This document shows, in pieces, positions 18,746-26,925 of a DNA stretch of 64,000 nt. The notes below the pieces were generated by a model. It did not search any database. It was given only the letters and a program-made list of their open reading frames with translations, and was not told the origin of the DNA. The position numbers and the translations under genes were made by a program. Numbering within the stretch: position 1 is the first letter of the stretch; each line of letters starts with the position of its first letter. Source of the stretch: Bacteroidota bacterium (GTDB lineage: Bacteria; Bacteroidota; Bacteroidia; UBA8524); NCBI GenBank assembly GCA_008933805.1, contig WBUH01000017.1, forward strand, positions 38,393 to 102,392. The letters are read 5' to 3'.

Positions 18746-18749
18746 GTTA

Positions 18750-18780
18750 TTGGTTTTAGTAGTTGCACACATTATTTTTG
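18750..18780 (+). promoter_or_regulatory. Promoter of the NlpE/COG3650-like lipoprotein gene
   Basis: TTG (18750-18752), 20 nt, TATTTTTG (18773-18780). The ATG follows after only 7 nt, implying a leader of a few bases at most. Confidence 0.6.
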
Positions 18781-18787
18781 AACCTTT

Positions 18788-19522
18788 ATGCTTAGGAATA
18801 TCCTTATACTGGCTAGTTGTATTTTATTGGCCTTTGGTTGTAAACAAGGCAATAAATCAACCGCAAAACAATTTAATGGGTATGCAGTTTGGGAAGAGGG
18901 TTTTACCACTTTTACCGATTGTAATACTGGAAAAGAATATTGGCTGAAGGATGCCACAGGCGAGTTGGCCAAACAATTAAATGGAGTTACCAAAGAGGCT
19001 TACCAGCCAGTTTTTGTTACCCTTGAAGGAGATTTATTACCCCCGTCTACGGTAGGGGTGGAGGCATCGTATGATAACGTGATGAACGTGAAAAAGGTAG
19101 TAGCTGTTCTTACCGAGGCCCCTAAAGAAGCTTGCAAAGTAAAAACCGGTAATGCTGTGTTTGATTGCAACGGCGAAAACTGGGAGTTGACCTTTGGACA
19201 AGACATAAAGTTTACCGCTAAAATGCCCAACGATACGTTGGTGTTCTTTTCATTAGCGCAGCCCGAAGCTCGCGACTCGGCAGGAATTGGCCGTATATTT
19301 TATACCCGTGCCGTCAACGAAAATTTCCAAGATATTCAAATAATAATTACTGAAAAACCTTGTAAGAACCCTACAGGCAAAATAAGCCGATTTAACGCCA
19401 AGGTGCTATTTGGCGGAGTAACATTTGAGGGTTGCGCAAAACTAAAAACATCCAAAATCCCTGATGAACAAAATTCAACTACTGGCTACAATGGTAGCAC
19501 TGGCCGTGATGGCCGCCTGTGA
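18788..19522 (+). CDS. Lipoprotein with NlpE/CutF-like and COG3650-like domains
   Basis: This 244-residue protein has a lipobox at LLAFGC (Cys 18). Residues ~28-115 resemble the NlpE/CutF-type domain (YAVWEEGFTTFTDCNTGKEYWL). Residues ~130-225 resemble the COG3650 domain, which usually ends in a GxxxxGCAxL motif; here FGGVTFEGCAKL. Such proteins are envelope lipoproteins, sometimes linked with copper or envelope stress, but function is not established. After that motif the frame continues for about 20 low-complexity polar residues that overlap the next gene by 59 nt. A one-base shift near 19450 would end the protein at the TGATG overlap, so the tail may be a frameshift relic or a sequencing error. 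Confidence 0.7.
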   Translation: MLRNILILASCILLAFGCKQGNKSTAKQFNGYAVWEEGFTTFTDCNTGKEYWLKDATGELAKQLNGVTKEAYQPVFVTLEGDLLPPSTVGVEASYDNVMNVKKVVAVLTEAPKEACKVKTGNAVFDCNGENWELTFGQDIKFTAKMPNDTLVFFSLAQPEARDSAGIGRIFYTRAVNENFQDIQIIITEKPCKNPTGKISRFNAKVLFGGVTFEGCAKLKTSKIPDEQNSTTGYNGSTGRDGRL

Positions 19523-20381
19523 GACTAAAGGACACGAGGGAGGGCTTACGCATGGTGATAATGCCGAAAAAATCCCTGATTCAACCATGCATGATTTGAT
19601 GCCTTCGGATACACTATTTTACTTGGTGCAAGGGTTTGATAAAACCATTAACGGTTGTGTTAGCGATACGGCTGATTGTGCCAGTTTTAAATCAAGCTTT
19701 CCTGTAATTGAGGCTCGTTTACACGGACAAGTATCCGACTCGGTAAACAATTTTATCCGTCAGAAATTATACAGCCCGTTGATTGGTGACAGGCCTGCAA
19801 ACGGCATCAACGACTTGTTGGCTCCATATTATGAAGCCTACGAACAGGCCAAGCGTGAGGGTGCAAACCGTGGCGAAACTTATACTCCGGCATGGTACTA
19901 CAGTCGTTTCTTTACTGTAAATGAAAACACCCCGCGAATGTTTACGTTGGCTCACCACGAGCAAAGTTTTGCCGGTGGTGCACACCCTAATCAGTTTGTA
20001 AACTATTATCACTTTAACCCAAGCACAGGGGCACGTATGACTGCTGCCGATGTATTTAAACCCGGTTATCAGGCAGCCATTACTAAAATGGCCGAAAAGA
20101 AGTTTTTACGAAAAATGCAGCTACTCGCAGGGAGTAATCTTGAGGAGCAAGGCTTTTGGTTTAAAGACAATAAGTTCACCTTACCGTCTAACTTTTACAT
20201 CACTGAAAATGGCATCAAATTCTTTTTCAACCCGTATGAAGTGGCAGCTTATGCTGTAGGTAAAATTGAAATGTCGTTTACCTATGCCGAGGTGGAAAGC
20301 TGGCTGCGTGATGAGTTTAATCCTAAAAAGATTGAAGAGAAGAAACAACACGAAGCCGCAGAGTCGGTAAAAGCGAAATAA
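19464..20381 (+). CDS. DUF3298/DUF4163 (RsiV-like) lipoprotein
   Basis: This 305-residue protein has a lipoprotein signal (LATMVALAVMAAC). The N-terminal part resembles DUF4163 (PdaC-like, around FPVIEARLHG) and the C-terminal part matches DUF3298: HHEQSFAGGAHPNQFVNYYHF and then FYITENGIKFFFNPYEVAAYA. The same pair occurs in RsiV and in peptidoglycan deacetylase PdaC ectodomains. RsiV binds lysozyme, but no such activity can be claimed here. The gene starts inside the 3' end of the preceding lipoprotein gene (59-nt overlap), so the two are translated from one message. A hairpin terminator follows. Confidence 0.85.
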   Translation: MNKIQLLATMVALAVMAACETKGHEGGLTHGDNAEKIPDSTMHDLMPSDTLFYLVQGFDKTINGCVSDTADCASFKSSFPVIEARLHGQVSDSVNNFIRQKLYSPLIGDRPANGINDLLAPYYEAYEQAKREGANRGETYTPAWYYSRFFTVNENTPRMFTLAHHEQSFAGGAHPNQFVNYYHFNPSTGARMTAADVFKPGYQAAITKMAEKKFLRKMQLLAGSNLEEQGFWFKDNKFTLPSNFYITENGIKFFFNPYEVAAYAVGKIEMSFTYAEVESWLRDEFNPKKIEEKKQHEAAESVKAK

Positions 20382-20407
20382 AACTTCATTAAATATTTAA
20401 AGTATAA

Positions 20408-20440
20408 AGGCGCGAAACGTTTAACGTTTCGCGTCTTTGT
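20408..20440. terminator. Bidirectional hairpin terminator between convergent genes
   Basis: A perfect 11-bp inverted repeat (20411-20421 with 20423-20433) made of CGCGAAACGTT and its complement, followed by a T-rich stretch. It lies between the stops of two convergent genes (20381 and 20464). Confidence 0.65.
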
Positions 20441-20463
20441 GCTTTATAGGTAAGGAGTAGGCT

Positions 20464-21405
20464 TTACTCTGCCGAGTGTTGAAGCACGATTTTCTTCACC
20501 AGCGACTTATCGCCGTTTTTAATTTTCAGCAAGTAGAAACCCCCTGCTTGGTTGCTCAAATCCAATTGGCGGGTTTGCAGTCCTGTACCCTCGTTCACAA
20601 ATTCCTCTTTATATATTTCTTTGCCTTGCAAGTCGGTAACCAACAGTTGCGTTTTACCTTTTTCAGCCAGTTCAAAATCCAACGCAAACTTGCCGTTACT
20701 TGGGTTGGGGTACACGTTCAGTTGGTTCACGGTCAGTTGTTTTTCATTCGCAGCCTTTTTAATCTCGGCGTTATTGTTCTTTTTCAACTCCTCTTTTGTA
20801 GGCTCTTCAAGGTTGATGAATGCAATAATTTTAACCATACGTACCTCAGCACCTTTAGGTAGGTTTTTCAACTCACTTTCAAGCATTTTACTGTCAATGC
20901 CCTCTGGCAGCAACTGCAATACATCGTGCAGGCTGTCAGTGTGCATACGCTTAATAATTACATTGTGTTGAATAGAAGTGTCATCACCGATAATTGTTAC
21001 GTTATGTTCTTCAGATGTTTCGCCCTCAATTTTAATAGTAAAAGGCTCGTTGCCCATTTCACCCGGAAAAGCTCGTTTAATCATTATTTCCTTTCCTTGG
21101 GTGGTATCACCGTGCATAATCAAAATGTCTTTACCGTTTTCGGTGTCATCCAGTTTAAAGGTAAATTTTTCGGGCAATTTTCCTTCTTCCGATAGTTGTT
21201 TGATGTGTTGGTCGTGAAACTTGTGCAAATCCTCTTTGCTGTAAAAAACTGTATCAATACTAAAGGTTTTACCGTCCTCAACCTTCATAATTTTAATACG
21301 GTATTCTTCTTTTTTCTCAGCGGGTGTTTGTGCAACAACCGTGGTAGCGCAATGGCCCAACAGCAACATGGGCAGCAATGCCTTTACTAATGTGTTTGTT
21401 TTCAT
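20464..21405 (-). CDS. Secreted protein with type A T9SS sorting domain
   Basis: This 313-residue protein has an N-terminal signal peptide (about residues 1-26, ending VVAQ). The charged, beta-rich middle is not recognised (repeated short strands such as FTIKIEGETSE and HNVIIKRM). The C-terminal ~75 residues open with LNVYPNPSNGKF and end in LKIKNGDKSLVKKIVL, the standard Por-secretion-system type A sorting domain that directs export through the T9SS and surface attachment. It is divergent from the histidine kinase/response regulator pair, with a 96-nt intergenic region that holds TAGTTTTG on its strand (21445-21438). This suggests that the pair may regulate it. Confidence 0.82.
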   Translation of the reverse strand: MKTNTLVKALLPMLLLGHCATTVVAQTPAEKKEEYRIKIMKVEDGKTFSIDTVFYSKEDLHKFHDQHIKQLSEEGKLPEKFTFKLDDTENGKDILIMHGDTTQGKEIMIKRAFPGEMGNEPFTIKIEGETSEEHNVTIIGDDTSIQHNVIIKRMHTDSLHDVLQLLPEGIDSKMLESELKNLPKGAEVRMVKIIAFINLEEPTKEELKKNNNAEIKKAANEKQLTVNQLNVYPNPSNGKFALDFELAEKGKTQLLVTDLQGKEIYKEEFVNEGTGLQTRQLDLSNQAGGFYLLKIKNGDKSLVKKIVLQHSAE

Positions 21406-21501
21406 TTTATGTAACAGTTTAGTGTGTTTTACAAGTTCAAAACTACCAAGCCCGGCAGAGCCAAAGAGTTAACAAAACCTGTTAATGAAAAGTTAAAGTG
21501 C

Positions 21502-22992
21502 ATGGCAAAGGCAAACCTGCATACTAATTTTGCCTTATTGAAACAACGTACTATAAATATTATTATCACTCTTAGCCTTTTGTGTGTGTTGGCGGTGCTG
21601 TTTTCACAAGGTATTTGGATAAGAAATTCATTAGCCATTGGTGAATCGAATTTTGACTATGCTGTTAACGAAGCGCTCAAACAAGTAGTGGCTAAGATGG
21701 AAAAGCAGAAGGTGTACCGAGTATTTAACCACCATACATCCAACGAGGGCTTTAAGGTGGATACGGCAAAAATGAACGTTATTAAAAGCGACTCTATTAT
21801 TGAGATTAGAAGTATTAGCAGGGATACAGGCTATAATAAGCTTACCCACAAAACCCAAATCGTGTATTTAGATACCCTAAGCAAGGTAAGAAGTTGGGAA
21901 CAGCGCATTGATAGTATTGTAGGGGATATTTTGGTAGATTTAAGCGTTGATTCACTGCATACGGCTGTGAGCTTGAAGCAACAAAACATTGATTCAACCA
22001 TAAAAGAAGCATTGGAACAAAATGGTATCAATACAGGATTTGAGTGTGCCGTAAAAAATCATAGCGGAGAACTACTGCTTCATTCAGAAAATTTTGACAA
22101 GAATGCCCCTAATATTTATAAAACTGTTATGTCTCCCAACAGCCTTGCCCTGCACCGCAACGAACTGTTGGTACAAATACCGCAGGCTGATAAAAACCGT
22201 AAAATGTGGTCGTCGTCGTTGCGGGTGCTTATCCACTCAGCAGTTTTTGTGTTGTTTATTATGGTAACCTTTTGGCTAACCATTCGCACCATACTAAAGC
22301 AAAAGAAAATCAGCACGATAAAAAACGACTTTATCAATAACATGACCCACGAGTTCAAAACCCCCATTGCAACCATCGGGCTTGCCGCCGATGCGCTTAA
22401 AGAAACCGGAAGCGAACAAGTGGTGCATTTTGCTTCAATAATTAAGCAGGAAAGCCTGAACATGAATCAAAAGGTAGAAACCATATTGCAAATGGCGCTT
22501 TTGGAGCAACAGCAAGTGAAATTGGCATTGCGGGTACTAAACGTTCATACATTGTTAGAGCAGGCGCAGGCACATTTTGAACTGCAACTGAAAGCCAAGC
22601 AGGCTATTGTTAAAACAGACTTTGCGGCTACTATTCCCAATGTATTGGCCGATGCGTTGCACCTTACCAATGTATTTGCCAATGTAATAGATAATGCGCT
22701 GAAATACTCAGAAGGGCAACCTGTGCTGCACATAGTCACAAAAAACCAAGACGGGCAGGTTGTAATAAGCATAAGCGATGAAGGCATAGGCATGAGCAAA
22801 GAGGAGCAAAAACGTGTGTTTGATAAGTTTTATCGTGCCCAAAGCGGCAACATACACAACACCAAAGGGTTTGGGTTGGGGCTAAGTTATGCCTTGCAAA
22901 TAGTGCAGTTGCATAAAGGCACTATCAGCCTTGAAAGCACAAAAAATAAAGGAACTGTAGTAACCATCAGCTTGCCTGTAATACATGAATAA
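21502..22992 (+). CDS. Sensor histidine kinase
   Basis: This 496-residue protein has two membrane helices (about residues 19-37 and 240-262) that bracket a ~200-residue periplasmic sensor region without a recognised domain. The HisKA domain follows, with the phospho-acceptor in NNMTHEFKTP (His 283), then HATPase_c with the N box NVIDNALKYSEG, the G1 box ISDEGIGM and the GFGLGLSYA G2 box. ATG 21502 is preferred over the in-frame GTG at 21424 because the extra 26 residues lie in a divergent promoter region. The stop overlaps the response-regulator start by 8 nt, so this is a coupled two-component system. The signal sensed is unknown. Confidence 0.92.
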   Translation: MAKANLHTNFALLKQRTINIIITLSLLCVLAVLFSQGIWIRNSLAIGESNFDYAVNEALKQVVAKMEKQKVYRVFNHHTSNEGFKVDTAKMNVIKSDSIIEIRSISRDTGYNKLTHKTQIVYLDTLSKVRSWEQRIDSIVGDILVDLSVDSLHTAVSLKQQNIDSTIKEALEQNGINTGFECAVKNHSGELLLHSENFDKNAPNIYKTVMSPNSLALHRNELLVQIPQADKNRKMWSSSLRVLIHSAVFVLFIMVTFWLTIRTILKQKKISTIKNDFINNMTHEFKTPIATIGLAADALKETGSEQVVHFASIIKQESLNMNQKVETILQMALLEQQQVKLALRVLNVHTLLEQAQAHFELQLKAKQAIVKTDFAATIPNVLADALHLTNVFANVIDNALKYSEGQPVLHIVTKNQDGQVVISISDEGIGMSKEEQKRVFDKFYRAQSGNIHNTKGFGLGLSYALQIVQLHKGTISLESTKNKGTVVTISLPVIHE

Positions 22993-23683
22993 TAGCCCCC
23001 ACATATTGTTGGTTGAAGACGATGTGAACTTCGGTTCGGTGCTGAAATCGTTTTTAGAGATGCACCAATACAACGTTACCCTGTGTGATAACGGCGAAAA
23101 GGGGTATTCTGCGTTTAGGGCAGGCAGTTTTGATATTTGCTTGGTAGATGTGATGATGCCCTACAAAGACGGTTTTACGTTGGTGCAGGAAATACGGAGG
23201 TTTGACAGCGTGGTTCCCGTAGTTTTTATTACAGCCAAAAGCATGAAACCGGATGTATTAAACGGATTTGAAGTGGGAGCGGATGATTACATTACCAAGC
23301 CGTTTGACAGTGAGATTTTATTACAGAAAATTAAAGCCTTATTACGCAGGAGTACTCGTAAAGCCTCAGAAGACATACAGGTTAGCGGAGAAATAGCCAT
23401 AGGTGGTTTTGTGTTTAATACCCAAACCCGCGAGTTGCAGGGCTTTGGAAACATTGTTAATCTATCGCCGAAAGAAGCCGAACTATTAACCTTGCTTTGC
23501 AACGAGGGACAAACGTTGCTCGAAAGGCATAAGGCCCTTGTGAAGTTGTGGGGAGAAGACAGCTACTTTACTGCCCGCAGTATGGACGTGTACATCACCC
23601 GCTTGCGCGGTTACTTTAAACCCGATGCTTCTATCAGCATTATAAATGTCCAACGTAAGGGGTTCAGACTGGTCGTTAGTTAA
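22985..23683 (+). CDS. OmpR/PhoB-family response regulator
   Basis: This 232-residue protein has a receiver domain (about residues 1-120) with the acidic pair VEDD, phospho-acceptor Asp in CLVDVMMP (D55) and the conserved Lys in TKPF. A C-terminal winged-helix Trans_reg_C domain (about 135-230) ends in the family-typical RKGFRLV. It overlaps the upstream kinase gene by 8 nt and is its probable partner. A likely but unproven target is the divergent T9SS-cargo gene. Confidence 0.94.
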   Translation: MNNSPHILLVEDDVNFGSVLKSFLEMHQYNVTLCDNGEKGYSAFRAGSFDICLVDVMMPYKDGFTLVQEIRRFDSVVPVVFITAKSMKPDVLNGFEVGADDYITKPFDSEILLQKIKALLRRSTRKASEDIQVSGEIAIGGFVFNTQTRELQGFGNIVNLSPKEAELLTLLCNEGQTLLERHKALVKLWGEDSYFTARSMDVYITRLRGYFKPDASISIINVQRKGFRLVVS

Positions 23684-23709
23684 GATTCCCAATCCCCAGT
23701 ATCCAATCC

Positions 23710-24978
23710 CTAATACCCGTATTTCTCCTTCCACCTGTCTTTCAAAAACTTGCGGAGTTCGTTTTCGCGGGCATTGTTGCCGGGGTCGTATAGTTTAGTG
23801 CCGTTAATGGCTTCAGGCAAAAAGTCCATTTCAATAAAACTGTTGTCAAAGTCGTGGGCATATTTGTACTCTTTTCCATAGCCAATATTCTTCATCAGCT
23901 TGGTAACAGCATTGCGTAAATGAAGCGGTACGGGTAAATCGCCCGTTTTACGCACCAATTCAGCCGCTGCCCCAATAGCCACATACGAAGCATTGCTTTT
24001 AACCGAACTGGCCAAATACACCGCCGTTTGCGAGAGGATAATACGTCCCTCAGGCATACCAATCTGCGTAACTGCTTGGAAAGTGCTGCTTGCCAGCAGC
24101 AAGGCATTGGGGTTTGCATTGCCCACATCTTCGCTGGCAAAAATTACCATACGGCGGGCAATAAACTTAGGGTCTTCGCCACCTTCCAGCATACGTGCCA
24201 GCCAATACACAGCCCCGTTCGGGTCGCTGCCCCGCATCGATTTTATAAACGCCGAAATAATATCGTAGTGCTGCTCCCCGCTTTTATCGTACATCGCCAT
24301 TTTGTTTTGCGCCGCCGCCATTACCGCTTGGTTATTCAACACTCGCTTGTTACCCGTTTGTTGGTTAATGGTAAGCTCCAGCAGATTCAACAGCTTGCGT
24401 CCGTCGCCACCGCTCAGATGAAACAAAGCATCCGTTTCCTGCACCTCAATCTCCAGTGTCTTTAGCACTTCATCGGTAGCAATGGCTCGGTTTAATATCT
24501 CGCCCAATTCTTTATCGCCCAACGATTTCAGAATATACACCTGACATCTTGATAGTAACGCCGAAATCACCTCAAACGATGGGTTTTCAGTGGTAGCCCC
24601 CATCAGTATTATTTTACCCCGTTCTACCGCCGCCAGCAAAGCATCCTGTTGGGCTTTGTTAAAGCGGTGTATCTCGTCAATAAATAAAATGCTTTTACCC
24701 ACCGTATCGGCTTGGTCAAATACAGCGCGCACTTCCTTCACCCCCGATTGGATGGCACTAAGGGCAAAAAACGGCAACTCCATATAATTGGCAATCAGTT
24801 GTGCCAACGTGGTTTTACCCACCCCCGGAGGTCCCCAAAAAATCAGTGAGGGTACAGTTCCGTTTTCAATGGCTTTGCGCAATACAGCACCTTCGCCTAC
24901 AAGGTGTTCCTGTCCGGTATATTCATCCAGCGTTTGCGGGCGCAACCGCTCTGCCAAAGGAGGTAATTGGGTATTCAT
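23710..24978 (-). CDS. rarA: Replication-associated recombination protein RarA (AAA+ ATPase)
   Basis: This 422-residue clamp-loader-like ATPase is of the RarA/MgsA/WRNIP1 family and acts at stalled replication forks. The N-terminal region opens with PLAERLRPQTLDEYTGQEHLVG. It has the Walker A motif GPPGVGKTT (about residues 50-58), Walker B ILFIDEIHRF and sensor motif GATTENPSF. The C-terminal tetramerisation domain includes SMRGSDPNGAVYWLARML. The length is normal. It converges with the response regulator, with 26 nt between stops. Confidence 0.95.
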   Translation of the reverse strand: MNTQLPPLAERLRPQTLDEYTGQEHLVGEGAVLRKAIENGTVPSLIFWGPPGVGKTTLAQLIANYMELPFFALSAIQSGVKEVRAVFDQADTVGKSILFIDEIHRFNKAQQDALLAAVERGKIILMGATTENPSFEVISALLSRCQVYILKSLGDKELGEILNRAIATDEVLKTLEIEVQETDALFHLSGGDGRKLLNLLELTINQQTGNKRVLNNQAVMAAAQNKMAMYDKSGEQHYDIISAFIKSMRGSDPNGAVYWLARMLEGGEDPKFIARRMVIFASEDVGNANPNALLLASSTFQAVTQIGMPEGRIILSQTAVYLASSVKSNASYVAIGAAAELVRKTGDLPVPLHLRNAVTKLMKNIGYGKEYKYAHDFDNSFIEMDFLPEAINGTKLYDPGNNARENELRKFLKDRWKEKYGY

Positions 24979-25168
24979 AATTCAGTTGACATTTAACAGT
25001 AAACAAAGCGGGTTTGTTTAAAAATTAAACAATATTGCGCGTGAAATTTAGTGAAGTTATCTGAATGAATTTGGTTTTAGAACCTAATAATTCTATGTGT
25101 ACACTTATGAGGGATGTCTGTTATTAGTTGATATTCGTTGTATTGTAATAAAGAATGAATACCTTATA

Positions 25169-25636
25169 ATGCAATTAAAAAAGACAAGGATTAAATTGAA
25201 AAGTTTTTTAAGTATTGTAAATACGGCAGCTATTTTGTTTGTTTTATCATCTTCATGTAATAAAGAAGAAAAGAATTGTGGTTGCACAGATGTTGAGGCG
25301 TACAATTATAACAGTAAAGCTAATTGTGATGACAGCTCATGCACCTATAAAGGCAAAGCGACTTTTTGGATATATGATCAAACTTGGGGAATGACTTCTA
25401 GAGTTGTTGTGAAATTAGAAGGTGTTTCAGAATCACAAATGATAACAATGTCTTATATTCCCATAACAGCCCCATATTACTGCAATGCAAACGGATGTGC
25501 AAATTTTACTTTACCTGTTGGGAAGTATAAGTATGAAGCTAAACTATTAACAGGCAGTATAAGACCTGATACGACGTTTAATGGTACAATAAATGTTGAA
25601 AAGAATAGCTGTACATTAGTAAAGTTTGAAAGGTGA
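25169..25636 (+). CDS. AT-rich small lipoprotein with GCTD-type cysteine motif
   Basis: This 155-residue protein has a hydrophobic signal region ending in the lipobox LSSSC. A cysteine-rich motif then reads CGCTDVEAYNYNSKANCDD, a variant of the GCTD..AFNYNP.A..DDGSC motif seen in many Bacteroidota surface proteins. A beta-rich domain of unknown function follows. I use ATG 25169; the longer frame from 25097 adds residues before the signal. The codons are visibly richer in A/T than those of the flanking genes, which may point to later acquisition. No terminator or clear promoter is seen. Confidence 0.62.
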   Translation: MQLKKTRIKLKSFLSIVNTAAILFVLSSSCNKEEKNCGCTDVEAYNYNSKANCDDSSCTYKGKATFWIYDQTWGMTSRVVVKLEGVSESQMITMSYIPITAPYYCNANGCANFTLPVGKYKYEAKLLTGSIRPDTTFNGTINVEKNSCTLVKFER

Positions 25637-25680
25637 TAGCGCATCTAATGTTGACTAAAGTATACTAAGATTATACAGGA

Positions 25681-26451
25681 ATGAAAACCAAACAGGAAAT
25701 AGTAGAGAATTGGTTGCCCAGATACACGGGCAGTGAACTGAAAGATTTTGGTGAATATATTTTGCTTACCAATTTCAGTGGGTATGTGGAGATGTTTGCC
25801 GCTCATTTCGGGGTGGAGATAATGGGGGAGGGCAAGCCCATGCAAACGGCCACTGCCGAAGATATTACCATGATAAATTTTGGGATGGGCAGCCCGAATG
25901 CGGCTACAGTGATGGACTTACTGAGTGCTATCGACCCGAAAGCGGTGTTGTTTTTGGGCAAGTGCGGCGGGTTGAAAAAGAAAAACCAGATTGGTGATTT
26001 GATATTGCCTATTGCGGCGATACGTGGCGAGGGTACATCTGACGATTATTTTCCGCCGGAAGTGCCTGCTTTGCCTGCATTTGCTTTGCAAAAGGCCATT
26101 AGCACTACTGTTAGAGATTTTAACCGTGATTACTGGACGGGAACGGTGTATACCACCAACCGTCGCGTGTGGGAACACGATGAGGAATTTAAAGAATACC
26201 TTACCAAGGTGCGTGCAATGGCTATTGATATGGAAACTGCCACGGTGTTTAGTGTAGGCTTTGCCAACGAGATACCTACGGGAGCTTTATTACTGGTGAG
26301 CGACCAACCTATGGTGCCCGAAGGTGTGAAAACGGCTGAAAGCGATAAAAAGGTTACGGCAAATTTTGCCAAGGAGCATGTGTTAATAGGGGTTGATTCG
26401 CTGCGGAAATTGAGGGATAACAATATAACGGTGAAACACCTGAAGTTTTAA
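25681..26451 (+). CDS. AMP nucleosidase (short form)
   Basis: This 256-residue enzyme is of the nucleoside phosphorylase superfamily and hydrolyses AMP to adenine and ribose 5-phosphate. Visible marks are the phosphorylase-fold GMGSPNAATV (near residue 65), the FLGKCGGLK motif and the C-terminal AIDMETATVFSVGFAN catalytic region with SDQP nearby. It matches the short Bacteroidota AMP nucleosidases. These lack the N-terminal regulatory domain of E. coli Amn, which is about twice as long. ATG 25681 gives the family-typical KTKQEIVENWLPRYTG start. It converges tightly with the next minus-strand gene (7 nt). Confidence 0.9.
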   Translation: MKTKQEIVENWLPRYTGSELKDFGEYILLTNFSGYVEMFAAHFGVEIMGEGKPMQTATAEDITMINFGMGSPNAATVMDLLSAIDPKAVLFLGKCGGLKKKNQIGDLILPIAAIRGEGTSDDYFPPEVPALPAFALQKAISTTVRDFNRDYWTGTVYTTNRRVWEHDEEFKEYLTKVRAMAIDMETATVFSVGFANEIPTGALLLVSDQPMVPEGVKTAESDKKVTANFAKEHVLIGVDSLRKLRDNNITVKHLKF

Positions 26452-26458
26452 ACAGAGG

Positions 26459-26872
26459 CTATTCTTGCGGAAGCAAATCACGCTCTAAGAATTCCACTTT
26501 GGCTTCTTCTGTATTCAAAACATCAAAGCCGTATTGTTCATCAAGCAATGATTTAAACCTATTTTTCAATTCGGGGAACTCAGTAATAAACTCCTGAAAG
26601 GTGTTTGATACTGATTTTTGCATGAAATGGTTTACTGTTTTTACCGCGGCTACTGTAAGGGTTTGGTTAAACTTCTCCTCACGACCCAATGAACGGGCGT
26701 AGTTCTTAATTTGGGCACACAGGTTAATAATGGCCCTATTCATACCGTACTTGTTGATGTGTATCCACGCTAAGCGAATATGGGCTTCGTGGGTAAAAAG
26801 TGCAGCGGGTAATGTGCACTGTTCAAACTGAACTTCAAGTTCGTAATCGGGTAGTTTATGATGTGCTTCCAT
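26459..26872 (-). CDS. Conserved hypothetical protein
   Basis: This 137-residue soluble, probably all-helical protein carries the pattern CTLPAALFTHEAHIRLAWIHI near the start and ends in an acidic region (EEAKVEFLERDLLPQE). Small proteins with an F-TH-HIR-AW motif occur in many Bacteroidota and Proteobacteria, but I know of no assigned function. The conserved His and Trp residues could form a binding pocket; that is speculation. It is followed after a short gap by the large propeller/barrel gene on the same strand. Confidence 0.7.
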   Translation of the reverse strand: MEAHHKLPDYELEVQFEQCTLPAALFTHEAHIRLAWIHINKYGMNRAIINLCAQIKNYARSLGREEKFNQTLTVAAVKTVNHFMQKSVSNTFQEFITEFPELKNRFKSLLDEQYGFDVLNTEEAKVEFLERDLLPQE

Positions 26873-26925
26873 TTGTTATTTGATAGACAGTAACTTTTCA
26901 GAAATTGTTGCGTATCCTCATGCAA

